A stretch of DNA of 64,000 nucleotides, from positions 1-64,000 of the forward strand of contig NZ_JADWYK010000020.1 of assembly GCF_015773195.1 (NCBI RefSeq). The letters are read 5' to 3'. The notes beneath the pieces are model-generated. The model worked only from the letters and a program-made list of their open reading frames with translations. It was not told the DNA's origin and did no database searches. Numbering within the stretch: position 1 is the first letter of the stretch; the number at the start of each line of letters is the position of its first letter. The DNA comes from Hymenobacter guriensis. Lineage in GTDB: Bacteria > Bacteroidota > Bacteroidia > Cytophagales > Hymenobacteraceae. The translations under genes were made by a program, and so were the position numbers. Positions 36,810 through 46,205 of this stretch are shown here, piece after piece.

Positions 36810-36910
36810 CAACTGGCCGCTGAAGCCAGTCCCTTATTTCAATTTATTGACAATCAAAATTTTATAATCATTTTGCGCGACTGACGGGCAGCTACTTCAG
36901 TGGGAGCACC

Positions 36911-36945
36911 CTAGCGTTTTGCTAGGGTATTTTGCAAAATGCTAG
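36911..36945. promoter_or_regulatory. Inverted repeat, candidate activator site
   Basis: CTAGCGTTTTGC (36911-36922) and GCAAAATGCTAG (36934-36945) form 12-bp arms with one mismatch and an 11-bp spacer. It lies about 125-160 bp upstream of the predicted kdp transcription start, the distance expected for an enhancer site of a sigma-54 activator. Confidence 0.5.
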
Positions 36946-37033
36946 AGCCGGCCGCTGCCCGGGACCAAGGCAGATGGATAGTCTGGCAGTAGTATCGGCA
37001 GCTCTTCCTCACCAGCAGACTGCGGCTACAGAA

Positions 37034-37061
37034 AAGCCCCCAGTTGTAAGGCTGGGGGCTT
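37034..37061 (-). terminator. Terminator of the NtrC-type regulator gene
   Basis: A perfect 10-bp stem (AAGCCCCCAG / CTGGGGGCTT) with an 8-base loop lies 42 bp after the regulator stop and continues into a short T-run on the - strand. It separates regulator and kdp transcripts. Confidence 0.75.
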
Positions 37062-37102
37062 AGTTAAAAGGCGGAATAGCACTTGGTCAGCATGTTGCTT
37101 TC

Positions 37103-38464
37103 CTACAGCCCATACTCCTGTATTTTGCGGTAGAGGGTTGTGAGAGCCACACCCAACACCTTGGCGGTGTCCGTTTTATTGCCCCCGCATTCCAGCAGAA
37201 TGCGCTGAATGTGCTGCTTTTCAGCGTTGCGCAGGCTGCGTTCGTCTTCGGCCGGGGTGGCCGGCGAGCCCGCCTGGGCAAACAGCTGCAACTCCAGAGG
37301 TAGCCCGTCCACGGTCAATGGCTGGTTGGCGGGCGTGAGGATGGATGCCCGTTCCAGCACGTTCTTCAGTTCGCGCACGTTGCCCGGCCAGGGGTAGTGT
37401 TCCAACACGCGCAGGGCTTCGGGCGCAACAACGAGCGGGCGCTGGCGCAGCTTCACGGCGAAGTAGTGCAGGAAGTGCGCGGTGAGGGGCGCCACGTCGG
37501 CCCGGCGGGCACTCAGGGCCGGTACCGCCACCACGACCACCGAGAGGCGGTAGTACAAGTCGGGCCGAAAGTGGCCCTGTTCGGCTTCCTGGCGCAGGTT
37601 ACGATTAGTGGCGGCCACGATGCGCACGTTGGCCCGGGTAGGCTTGGTGTCGCCTATTTTGGTGAACTCCTGGGCTTCGAGCACCCGCAGCAGCTTGGCT
37701 TGCACGCCGGGCTCCAGCTCCCCGATTTCATCCAGAAACAGCGTGCCGCCGTGGGCTTCGTCAAACAAGCCCTTCTTATCGGCCTGCGCTCCCGTGAAGG
37801 CGCCTTTCTTGTAGCCGAACAGCTCGGACTCCATCAGCTCGCGGGGGAAGGCCGAACAGTTGACGGCCACAAAAGGCTTGCTGCGGCGCGCGCTGGCGTA
37901 GTGAATGGCCTGGGCAAACAGCTCCTTGCCGGCGCCGGTGGAACCTTCGAGCAGCACCGTGGCGTCGGTTGGGGCCACCTGCCGGGCCATGGCTTTGGCT
38001 TTTTCCAGGGCCGGGGAGTGGCCAATCATGGCCTCAAAGCTGTACTGGGCGTCCACTTTGCGTTCGAGCTCAGCCACGCGCTGCTGCAGGCGGGCCCGGT
38101 CCATGGCCCGGCTCACCACCACCAGCAGCTGGTCGTCGGAGTCGCCCTTGGTCAGGTAGTCGAAGGCGCCCTCCTTCATGGCCCGCACCCCGTCGGGGAT
38201 GGTGCCGTAGGCCGTCATCAGGATGACTTCGGCCAGCGGGGCCAGGGCTTTGTAGCGGGGCAGCAGGTCCAGGCCACGTCCGTCAGGCAACTTCACGTCG
38301 GACAGGATGACGCCGATGCTGTCGGCCTGCTCGCGCAGGATCTGCAGGCCGCGATGGGCGTCGGGCGCCTGCAGCACGGTATAGCCTTCCAGTTCCAGGG
38401 TGCGGGCTACGGCCTGTCGCAGCATGGCCTCGTCGTCGATGAGTAAAATGGTGCCGTTGGGCAT
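37103..38464 (-). CDS. NtrC-family sigma-54-dependent response regulator
   Basis: A 453-aa activator. The receiver (1-120) has the acidic pocket LIDDEA and phospho-acceptor D56 (LSDVKLPDG). The AAA+ domain has Walker A GSTGAGKE, the sigma-54 contact motif GAFTGA (intact) and Walker B GGTLFLDEIGE. A Fis-type helix-turn-helix ends the protein (GGNKTDTAKVLGVALTTLYRKIQ). The ATG at 38464 starts directly at the receiver; an upstream in-frame start at 38614 would add 50 unsupported residues. It stands where kdpE would be expected, upstream of the kdp genes in the same direction. I infer it is the partner of the split KdpD/kinase pair. Confidence 0.9.
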   Translation of the reverse strand: MPNGTILLIDDEAMLRQAVARTLELEGYTVLQAPDAHRGLQILREQADSIGVILSDVKLPDGRGLDLLPRYKALAPLAEVILMTAYGTIPDGVRAMKEGAFDYLTKGDSDDQLLVVVSRAMDRARLQQRVAELERKVDAQYSFEAMIGHSPALEKAKAMARQVAPTDATVLLEGSTGAGKELFAQAIHYASARRSKPFVAVNCSAFPRELMESELFGYKKGAFTGAQADKKGLFDEAHGGTLFLDEIGELEPGVQAKLLRVLEAQEFTKIGDTKPTRANVRIVAATNRNLRQEAEQGHFRPDLYYRLSVVVVAVPALSARRADVAPLTAHFLHYFAVKLRQRPLVVAPEALRVLEHYPWPGNVRELKNVLERASILTPANQPLTVDGLPLELQLFAQAGSPATPAEDERSLRNAEKQHIQRILLECGGNKTDTAKVLGVALTTLYRKIQEYGL

Positions 38465-38908
38465 AGGGAATGGGGATAAGCGCCACACGACCGGCAAGAG
38501 AAGTGCGCTTACGTCTTTCGCGGGCTTGGCAATGACCAGCACAAAGCACGACACTTTAAAGCCGATAAATACGATTATTTCGACGCGGGCTTTCACCAAA
38601 CGTGCTTCGACCAATGGGACGGTCGGGAAGCGGCTCAGAAGGCAGTTCGACTAGACCGGCAAGGTTAGAAAGCTTCGCACCCGGTCTCCTAGCAAAGTAC
38701 CACGCTGGCACCAAACCGCGTAGGTAGGCAAAAAGCGTCACTTTTCCGGGGGCAGTCTGATACCTAAACGTTATGTAAAGAAATAATTCCGCGAACGCGC
38801 CTTCCAACTTACGCTTCCAAACGGCCCCCAAAGTGCTATTCTGTATAGGCCATTAAATGACTTCCCGATCTCACTGAGAATAAGACAGGAAAGATAGTGC
38901 GCAACTCT
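38465..38908. other. Intergenic region without a gene
   Basis: About 440 bp with no convincing coding frame. It should contain the promoter of the NtrC-type regulator and the end of the lipoprotein transcript. Nothing else stands out. Confidence 0.5.
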
Positions 38909-40126
38909 TCAGCGCAGCCGGTACAGGTGCAGCACGTCGGTAGCGGCCCGCGTATCGTCGGGCTGTATCAGCGCCAAGCGTCGCGAATCAGCGGCCCACT
39001 GCACCATTTGGACCTCCCCATCGCCGGTGGGTAGCGGCGTCTGGTGAAACGTGTCGGTATTGAGCACAAAGGCCTGCCCTTCCTCCGTCAGGTAAAACAG
39101 GTACTGCCCGTCGGGGCTGAGTACCGCCTTCGAAAACGGGCTCGGCAAGGCCCGCTCCCGCTGTCCCCTCCCCTTGCGCCAATAGCTCAGGTAGTATCGG
39201 GTATTGTCCGGGTCCTGGCCCTGGCCCACGAGCACTGCCTCTCCCGAAGGACGCAGACCGATCAGCTCGTCAACATACGCCTCGCTGCTGAGCCCGAAGC
39301 TTTGCGCTAGGCCCCGCTTGGTATACAGGTGGTGTTCGTAGGTATTGGCCATCCAGAGAGAATGATCCTGCGGCACGGCTACCGAGTAATACAGCTGCCC
39401 CGCGCCCGGCCAGACGCCCCCTAGTAAATGGTAGTGCCCATGGCTGCGCTGGACCGCGTAGAGTGTATCGGTGCGTCGCGTACGCAGATTCAGTTGCAGC
39501 AGCCCCACGCCACCCGCGTAGCTGCCATTGGTCGTATCGCCGATTTGGTACACCAGCTCCTGCGGGCCCGTGAACTGCGGCTCGAAGAGAAACGTCCGTG
39601 CTGGGCGCGCTACCGTGGTGATGTGCCGCGTCGTGCGGTCGTACAGCCGGATGGGATTACCGGTAAAGGTAGAGGCCAGCGTGCGAAGGGTAGGCATCGG
39701 CCGCAGTTGGTAGCTATAGGCCAACCGCTGGCCATCGGGCGAAAAGGCCGGCGTCCAGCCGTAGTCAACCTGGGTCAGCTGCCGCGTATCGGTGCGCAGC
39801 AGGCTAATGGTTGGATCCTCACTCCGGTCGTTGGCCGGCAAGGGAGACGGGGGCGGCCCGTCGTGATGGGCCGGTTGGCGCTGGTACTGTAGCACCAGCG
39901 CCAGTTCCGAGGTATGGGGAGCAAAGGCTACATCCAGAATAGACCGGCCGGCCTGATGCCAGGAGAAGTGCGCCTCCACTACCGGCGTGGCGGCCACCAC
40001 CGCCTCGGCTGCTGTTGGCTGCGGGGCTACGTCCTGCTCTGCCGCGGCTGGGGCCTTTTTGGCCTGTTCCTGACAAGCAAAGCAGCTACTCAGTAGGCCA
40101 TACAGCAGCCATCGATGTGGTCTCAT
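38909..40126 (-). CDS. Lipoprotein with beta-propeller (PD40/TolB-like) repeats
   Basis: A 405-aa exported protein. The N-terminus (WLLYGLLSSCFAC) is a lipoprotein-type signal with two candidate cysteines, then an Ala/Pro-rich linker. The body has WD40/PD40-style strands, for instance WTPAFSPDGQRLAYSY, AVLSPDGQYLFYLTEEGQ and VQWAADSRRLALI. Such propellers bind partners or ligands in the periplasm or on the outer membrane. No catalytic motif is seen. It is single, with non-coding DNA on both sides. Confidence 0.7.
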   Translation of the reverse strand: MRPHRWLLYGLLSSCFACQEQAKKAPAAAEQDVAPQPTAAEAVVAATPVVEAHFSWHQAGRSILDVAFAPHTSELALVLQYQRQPAHHDGPPPSPLPANDRSEDPTISLLRTDTRQLTQVDYGWTPAFSPDGQRLAYSYQLRPMPTLRTLASTFTGNPIRLYDRTTRHITTVARPARTFLFEPQFTGPQELVYQIGDTTNGSYAGGVGLLQLNLRTRRTDTLYAVQRSHGHYHLLGGVWPGAGQLYYSVAVPQDHSLWMANTYEHHLYTKRGLAQSFGLSSEAYVDELIGLRPSGEAVLVGQGQDPDNTRYYLSYWRKGRGQRERALPSPFSKAVLSPDGQYLFYLTEEGQAFVLNTDTFHQTPLPTGDGEVQMVQWAADSRRLALIQPDDTRAATDVLHLYRLR

Positions 40127-40460
40127 ACAGGGGAAAGCAAGATAACGCCGGAAGATAAAGGGCCGGCGCAGAAACCACAGCAGTAACCAGCACGCTGGGA
40201 GGTTCTGCGGCTAGTGAGGGACAGGACTAATGCAGATCAAGAAGGCCCGCACCCAGCCGCTAACAAAAGCAAATTCGCCGCCTGTGACTACCGTGACGTG
40301 ATAATCATTTGGATGTATTTAAACGGACTCCTATCCTTTCTGGTGTCAAGCACTACTGCACGCATTTGCAGGCCTCGCTTGCGTAATGACCAAGCTGTTG
40401 GGCAAGGCTTCGCGTCATCTTCCCTTACACTGGGAAGGAGGCCATTCTACAAGCGGAGAC
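40127..40460. other. Intergenic region without a gene
   Basis: A 334-bp stretch between two - strand genes. No supported frame was found. It should hold the promoter of the lipoprotein gene. Confidence 0.5.
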
Positions 40461-41168
40461 TTAGTGGCTTTGTATAGTTCTGGAAAATTGTTCGCGATAC
40501 GTAATGCCTATGGGTATCGATTTGTTCTGGATGATGACGCTGGCCCGTTCAATTATGCCTATGTGTTTCAAGGAAACAATGTAGGATTTATGGATCCGAA
40601 CGAACGTAGCAGGGGAAAGCAGCTTCAGCACGTCGTTCATCGGCAACAAGGTCGTAATCTTCCCATTCTTGGTATGAAAGGTTATGTAATTGCCGCCCCC
40701 TTCAATATAGAGGATGTCATCAGGTTCTATTCGGAACCTTTTCGTGCCGCTTTTCACGAGGATGGATTCACTCGGCGGTTCCACCGGCTGCGCGGGGGTA
40801 GCCCCCCCTTTTGGGGTTAATGGATAGCTACTGGCTTTGTTGACTGCTTTGAGGAACCGCTCATACTTTATCGGTTTCAGCAGAAAATCAATGGCATTGA
40901 ACTCATAACTCTCCGCCCCGAACTCCGAATATGCCGTCGTGAATACGATATTAGGGATAACAGGCAGGGACCTGAGTAATTCCAGGCCGGAAAGTTCGGG
41001 CATATTGATATCCAGAAAAACCAGGTCTACCGGCGTGCTCACCAGAAAGGCCATGGCCTGGAAGGGATTGGTAAATTCGCCTATGTACTGTAAAGAAGGC
41101 GTTTTTTGAATATAACTGGCCATGAGCTCTAGTGCAAACGGTTCATCGTCGACAGCAATACATCTCAT
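40461..41168 (-). CDS. LytTR-family response regulator
   Basis: A 235-aa regulator: receiver domain with VDDEP at 6-10 and phospho-acceptor D53 (FLDINMPELSG), then a LytTR DNA-binding domain (about 130-235: ILVKSGTKRFRIEPDDILYIEG, FVRIHKSYIVSLKHI). LytTR proteins bind direct repeats upstream of targets. Its start overlaps the stop of the kinase gene by 4 bp, which makes the two a co-translated pair. The divergent S41 peptidase gene is a possible target but is now broken. Confidence 0.9.
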   Translation of the reverse strand: MRCIAVDDEPFALELMASYIQKTPSLQYIGEFTNPFQAMAFLVSTPVDLVFLDINMPELSGLELLRSLPVIPNIVFTTAYSEFGAESYEFNAIDFLLKPIKYERFLKAVNKASSYPLTPKGGATPAQPVEPPSESILVKSGTKRFRIEPDDILYIEGGGNYITFHTKNGKITTLLPMNDVLKLLSPATFVRIHKSYIVSLKHIGIIERASVIIQNKSIPIGITYREQFSRTIQSH

Positions 41169-42229
41169 GGCTTTGGGGTAAGTTCCAGTTGAAGTCTGAC
41201 GTGAAAAGAGGACTCCGAGTCATCAATGTCTAACGTGTGCTGGTCTGGATACAGGAGTAGCAACCGTTCCCTGACATTGTTCAAGCCAATACCGGAGTTA
41301 GGTTCCGCTGGCCTGGCATGCCGGGATTTCTCGTTTTTCGTTTCCAGGGTTAAGCTCTTCTCGCTGATCATAATAGAGATCAGCACATCCGACCTTCGAC
41401 TGAGGAGAATGCCGTGCTTAAATACATTTTCAATAAAGGGAATAAGTATCAGCGGAGCAACCGTGTGGCGCTGCCGGTTGCCTTCTACCCGATACTGTAC
41501 CCGACTGGCTAATTCGGGCGATAAGCGCTGCCGTTGGAGGCTCACAAAGTCGTCAAGGTACCGGATTTCTTCTTCCAAGGAAACGGTGTCCTCGTTGCTC
41601 TCATACAACACGTAGCGCATCAGGCCTGAGAGCTTTTCAATGATGTCGGCCGTAACCAGGTCGTTGCTCTTCGTGGCCGACGCATAGGCCATATTCAGCG
41701 TATTGAACAGAAAATGCGGGTTAATCTGGGCTTTCAGATATTTTAGCTGGGTGGTTAGTGCCGCTTTAATGACTTGTTGCTGCAGTTTCTGATTCTCAAA
41801 CCACTGCTTCGTGAGCCCATAGCCCAGGGACAACGAGAAGAGGACCGTTTTGCTCTGGATGTTCTGCACGATATCCGACCCCAAGGGCTCTTTCTCAGTT
41901 GAAAAAAGCGAGAGGCTGTATCGGTGATCAAAAACGGCGTTTCCAAGGACAGCCGCCGCATAGAGCAGTAGGGACCAGACAACGTACGTTTTATAGCGTT
42001 GCTTATAGAATAGCCACGGCACCAAACCGGAGGCATTTCCATAAAACAAGGCCACATTGAAGCCGGCACTCCACAGCAAGGGCCAGTAAATACTGCCTTC
42101 CTGCTTTCTAAAAGGCCCCAGGGTATTAGCTGTATGCCAGATATAGGCAAACAACGAGGTCCAGATAAGGGCATGCAGCATCCATTCCACATGCTTTGTT
42201 TCCGTACGCATCCGAAGGCTTTGGATCAT
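41165..42229 (-). CDS. LytS-like membrane histidine kinase
   Basis: A 354-aa kinase of the short LytS/YehU type. Four membrane helices occupy about 15-140 with no large sensor domain. The His_kinase motif AQINPHFLFNTLN gives H172, and the ATP-binding domain ends in SGIGLNNVRERLLLLYP. It phosphorylates the LytTR regulator it overlaps. The signal is unknown. Start ATG at 42229; a second ATG six codons on is an alternative. Confidence 0.9.
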   Translation of the reverse strand: MIQSLRMRTETKHVEWMLHALIWTSLFAYIWHTANTLGPFRKQEGSIYWPLLWSAGFNVALFYGNASGLVPWLFYKQRYKTYVVWSLLLYAAAVLGNAVFDHRYSLSLFSTEKEPLGSDIVQNIQSKTVLFSLSLGYGLTKQWFENQKLQQQVIKAALTTQLKYLKAQINPHFLFNTLNMAYASATKSNDLVTADIIEKLSGLMRYVLYESNEDTVSLEEEIRYLDDFVSLQRQRLSPELASRVQYRVEGNRQRHTVAPLILIPFIENVFKHGILLSRRSDVLISIMISEKSLTLETKNEKSRHARPAEPNSGIGLNNVRERLLLLYPDQHTLDIDDSESSFHVRLQLELTPKP

Positions 42230-42477
42230 GGATGGGCTGGTTATTATCCAACATCAAAGATACCCTTATGCGCTTGTCCGTGACGAAAATCTATGTCAAT
42301 AGCCTTTCCTGCCATTCCTATTGCATTCACCCTCCTCCTGTAGTCATTCACACAGCAATTCCGGCTACGTGAATAAGCCAATTGCCCGCGTAGCGTACTG
42401 TATTCACCTTTGACTGAACGGAACACCAGGGGCCTTTTACTACTGGCTACCTGTTTATAAATAGTTCAGGATCAAAG

Positions 42478-43117
42478 ATGAAAAACCTGCGATTAGCCAC
42501 TTTGGTAGTGGCCCTTTTACTTCCCTCCCTGGCTCGCGCGCAGGGTAGCCAGAAGGCCGCCACACAGGTTCGCCACCTGCTAGATTCCCTAGAACTTCGT
42601 CTGAAAACGAACTATGTCTTTCCCGATAAGGCTACGTTTATTTCCAAGCATCTGAGGAGCCAGGTAAAGAAGCACACCTATGCATCCTTGGCCAAGGAAC
42701 CTGAAAAGTTAGCGGTACAAATTCAAGCGGATATTTACACAGCACACCGCGACCCTCATATGGCGGTGGAATACAATCCTGCTTTAGCCCAGCGAATCCA
42801 AAGAAGCGACCAGGAGTCCGAGGAGGAAACCCTGCAATTTGCTCAATGGGAGAAGGACAACAACTTTATGTTTAAGAAGGTGGAGCTGTTACCCGGTAAT
42901 ATCGGCTACTTCCCCTTTACCATCTTTGTTGGACAGGTAAAAGAGGCAAAACCAATCATTGCCTCCGCCCTGGGTTTTTTAGCTAATTCCAGTGCCATAA
43001 TCATTGATTTACGGGAAAATAATGGGGGACAACCGGAAATGGTAAGCCAGCTGGAAAGCTATTTTTTCAAAGAGAAGACCCGCATGAACAGCGTAGTAAC
43101 GCGCGCCAACCAGGACA
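42478..43117 (+). pseudogene. S41 peptidase, 5' half (split by Tn3 transposon)
   Basis: First 213 codons of a C-terminal-processing-type serine peptidase. The signal peptide is MKNLRLATLVVALLLPSLARA, an N-terminal helical domain follows, and the core strand IIDLRENNGGQPEMV is the family's DLRxNxGG motif. The frame is then cut by a transposon at 43118, inside codon 214. The catalytic serine is on the other half at 56.9 kb. Joining 43117 to 56858 restores the frame exactly (RANQD then TTFYYAD), giving 435 aa. The fragment alone lacks the active site and should be inactive. The insertion looks recent because no other lesion is visible. Confidence 0.9.
43113..43117. repeat. Target-site duplication, left copy (GGACA)
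   Basis: The 5 bp just outside the left inverted repeat, identical to 56853-56857 outside the right one. Five-bp duplications are the rule for Tn3-family insertion. Confidence 0.9.
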
Positions 43118-43155
43118 GGGGTAGCACAAGAGTAAGAACGGAAACCAACGCTAAG
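43118..43155. repeat. Left 38-bp terminal inverted repeat
   Basis: Begins GGGGTAGCACAAGAGTAAG, as Tn3-type ends begin with GGGG. It matches the reverse complement of 56815-56852 at 34 of 38 positions. The tnpA stop codon (43151-43153) lies inside it. Confidence 0.95.
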
Positions 43156-46100
43156 GAATTTGCGCGAGTTGTTCTTCCCAATCGGCCGGGTCCCGCAACG
43201 GCCGCAATTGCCCCGTAGCAAGGCTTTCGGGCAACGTAAAATCGTAGCGTCCCAGCATGTTGACGTGCTCATGCAACAACGGCGAAAGCCGGGCAATGTC
43301 CTCCTCCAGTACTTCCCCACCCGTTTCTTGGTGTTGCACCAGCGCTTGCTGTAAATAACGCGTGTTCCATAGCACCAGCGCATTCACCACCAAACCCAGG
43401 GCCCCTAACTGGTCCTCCATACCCTCACGGTACCGTTGGCGCAGCTCGCCTTTCTTGCCGTGAAAGACGGCGCGGGCCAGCGCATGCCGCCCTTCACCCC
43501 GGTTGAGTTGCACCAGGATGCGCCGCCGGTAGGCCTCATCATGAACGTAGGCCAGCAGGTAGCGCGTTTTCTCCACCCTCCCTAACTCGGCCACGGCCCG
43601 GCCCAGGCCCGATAAGGCCCCGGCCCGTTGCAGGGTGCGTATCACGGCCGGGGCCTTGACCTTGCCCACTTTAAGTGAGCCGGCCAGCCGTAGCATATCG
43701 TCCCAGTGCTCGATAAGGAGACGGGAATTCACGACGTGGCGGCTCAACGCGTTCAGCGGTCCGTAGTCGTCGTCTTTCTGCAGCCGCCAGAAACGCTGGT
43801 CGGCCAAGTCGGCCAGCCGGGGACTGAAGCGGTAGCCCAGCAACGCGAACAGGCCGAAAACCACGTCGCTGTAGCCGTGGGTGTCGGCCATGATTTCGCG
43901 TGGGTCCAGGCTGGTTTGCTGTTCCAACAGCCCGGCTAGGATGAAGAGGGAGTCGCGCAGCGTACCGGGAATGACGATGCCGTGAAAGCCGGTGAACTGG
44001 TCGCCCGTGAAGTTGTAGTAGGTCACGCCACGCTGCGAGCCGTAGTATTTGCGGTTCCAGCCGGCGTGCAGGGTGCGCACGGGCACGACGAAGCGCATCC
44101 CGTCGGCCGAGGCCACTTCCCCACCGCCCCAGGCCTGGGCCAGCGGCAGCCCCGCTTGTGCGTCCACGAGCCGGGCATTCGCGGCGGTAAGCGTTTCGAC
44201 CCGCACGTAATTTTGCTGTACCCACGACAAGCGCGGCAACGTCAAGGCCGGTACGTCGGCCCGCGCCACCGTTTTCAGGCCGATGTTGCAGGCCTGGGCC
44301 AGCAGAACAGCGCAGATACTCAGGGGCAGGTCGGTGGCGACCGTCTGCCCATCGGCCACATGGCTGAAGGCGCTGGCAAAACCGGTAAAGGCCTCCACTT
44401 CCAGGAGCAGCGCGGCCAGTTCGACTTGGGGCAACTGGCTGGCCAGGTGCTCCCGCAGGTGCTGTAAGCGCGCAGACTCCTGCTGCGCCGCCAGGGGACT
44501 GACGACCACGTATGGCTGTCCGTTCTCCTGCCGCAGCTCCAGGGCCGTATTCTGCGCTAGATTTTCACTCACCTCGCGGTAGGCATCCCGCAGCTGCTGC
44601 TGAAGTCGACCCACTTCGACGGTTGGGTCAGTAGACCTTTCTAGGGCCCGCGCCACGGAATCGCGGGCCACCTCCCACTGTTCGCCCCGAAGCAGTTCGG
44701 CCCGTGGGTCGCCGTACCGTTCACTGCGCACCACAAATACCTCCCGGCGGCGCAAAGCTTGATGCAGCCGGTTGAGCACGCATAAGGTATACGCGGGTGG
44801 ATTTACCTCGCCTTTGGCAGGAAATACCCGCCCCGCCCACCCCTTGGGCACCACCGCGCGGGGGGCGGCAGTCCATTTGGGCCGGCCCCGGCCGCTCGTT
44901 TCCTGCGCTTGCAGGAAGTGCCAGGCATCCAGTAGGGGTTTGGCTGATGGAGTACCTTCGAACTTGACGCTGCCGAGCAAGGCGGGCAAGAAGCGACGCA
45001 CCGTGGCATAACTGCCGCTCAGCGCTTGCGCCATCGGGTCATCCTGCGGGCTGGCCAGCGCCTGCACGGCGTCTGCCGCCGCCCGTAAACGGGCCTCGCC
45101 CAGGACGGCCAGGGCCCGGGGCCGTATTGCTTCGGCGGGTACCGCCTCGTCGAGCAGGATGCAGACAGCTTGCTGGAGCAGCAGGGCGGCATGGTCCAGG
45201 TCTTTGAGCGAGCGAAGCCGCTCACGACGACGCTTGGTTTCCCCGCGCAGGGCCAGCGACGTCATCAGCCCGTCAAACAAATCCAGCACGTCGTCGGTGG
45301 CCGTGCGTTCCAAGGCCTGCACGAACACCAGCAGCGTGGCCAGGCGACGTTCCTCGCTCATGCGTAGCAAGGGCTGGGCCCACGTTAGTTGGGCATGTCG
45401 GGCCATACGGACCAGCCGGGCTTCGGCTACATCCTGCACGGACACATCCCCCACACCGACGGCCCGAATCTGCTCCACCCGCCGCAGGGCGACCACCAGG
45501 GCAGGAGCGGACACGCGGGTGGGCGGTGTGCGCAACACTTCCAAGGGCGTTAGCCGCTCCCCCGCGGGCACCAGCAGCAACGCTTCCAGGGCAAGCTGCT
45601 GCGCGGGACTGAGGCGGGCCCGCAGGTGGCGGTAGATGTGCTGGCCACTCCGTTCGCGCACCCGCGCAATGAGGCGCGTCAGGAGCGAAACGCCTGGCAA
45701 CACCACGCGCAGATTAACCAGATGCGCCGTGGTCAAATCAAACAGAACGCTCGGGCGCACCGTGCTGGTGGTTACCTGCGCGTAGAGCCAGCGTGTGAGT
45801 CGAAACGCTTGCCGGGCATCAAAGGGCACGTACCCTGAGTACGCCACCAGGCTGGCTTGGTGGTCATACCACGTATTGGGGCGGATGAGGTAGCCGTCCA
45901 ACGACTCCGCCGGCAAACCGAGTTGCTGAGCCAGCGTGTGGACCACACTGGCCGGCACCTGCGTGGGGTCAGGCAGAAAGGTGCCCAGAAAACGGAGCGT
46001 GCAGAGCTGCACGGCACATCCCAGTTTGTTGTAAGGGCGCCGACGCCCCGACAACCACTGCAGGTCCGGGGCACTCAGGTAGAAGAAACGGCTGAGTTGC

Positions 46101-46171
46101 TCCAGGCTTGGGTCGGCATGATAGCGCCCGTACCGAGCGGCTTGGTCGTTGCTAAGAAATTCTACCGGCAT
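43151..46171 (-). CDS. tnpA: Tn3-family transposase TnpA
   Basis: A 1006-aa replicative transposase of normal length. N-terminal DNA-binding region: AARYGRYHADPSLEQLSRFFYLS. The catalytic DDE core is visible as the SADGMRFVVPVRTLHAGWN segment, DTHGYSD and the glutamate in MEDQLGALGLVVNALVLWNTRYLQ. It binds the 38-bp ends and forms a cointegrate that TnpR resolves. The stop codon lies inside the left inverted repeat, as usual. It begins 35 bp after the efflux pump gene and may be partly read from that operon. Confidence 0.95.
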   Translation of the reverse strand: MPVEFLSNDQAARYGRYHADPSLEQLSRFFYLSAPDLQWLSGRRRPYNKLGCAVQLCTLRFLGTFLPDPTQVPASVVHTLAQQLGLPAESLDGYLIRPNTWYDHQASLVAYSGYVPFDARQAFRLTRWLYAQVTTSTVRPSVLFDLTTAHLVNLRVVLPGVSLLTRLIARVRERSGQHIYRHLRARLSPAQQLALEALLLVPAGERLTPLEVLRTPPTRVSAPALVVALRRVEQIRAVGVGDVSVQDVAEARLVRMARHAQLTWAQPLLRMSEERRLATLLVFVQALERTATDDVLDLFDGLMTSLALRGETKRRRERLRSLKDLDHAALLLQQAVCILLDEAVPAEAIRPRALAVLGEARLRAAADAVQALASPQDDPMAQALSGSYATVRRFLPALLGSVKFEGTPSAKPLLDAWHFLQAQETSGRGRPKWTAAPRAVVPKGWAGRVFPAKGEVNPPAYTLCVLNRLHQALRRREVFVVRSERYGDPRAELLRGEQWEVARDSVARALERSTDPTVEVGRLQQQLRDAYREVSENLAQNTALELRQENGQPYVVVSPLAAQQESARLQHLREHLASQLPQVELAALLLEVEAFTGFASAFSHVADGQTVATDLPLSICAVLLAQACNIGLKTVARADVPALTLPRLSWVQQNYVRVETLTAANARLVDAQAGLPLAQAWGGGEVASADGMRFVVPVRTLHAGWNRKYYGSQRGVTYYNFTGDQFTGFHGIVIPGTLRDSLFILAGLLEQQTSLDPREIMADTHGYSDVVFGLFALLGYRFSPRLADLADQRFWRLQKDDDYGPLNALSRHVVNSRLLIEHWDDMLRLAGSLKVGKVKAPAVIRTLQRAGALSGLGRAVAELGRVEKTRYLLAYVHDEAYRRRILVQLNRGEGRHALARAVFHGKKGELRQRYREGMEDQLGALGLVVNALVLWNTRYLQQALVQHQETGGEVLEEDIARLSPLLHEHVNMLGRYDFTLPESLATGQLRPLRDPADWEEQLAQIP

Positions 46172-46205
46172 CGGGGCAGCGTCCAGGGTTTCAGCCCACG
46201 CTTTT

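Noticed and set aside
38556..38831. 91-codon - strand frame upstream of the NtrC-type regulator
   Set aside because: It overlaps the regulator promoter region, has no recognisable domain and its composition looks like non-coding sequence.
40386..40820. 144-codon + strand frame overlapping the LytTR regulator
   Set aside because: It is antisense to a clear LytTR domain and has no recognisable feature.
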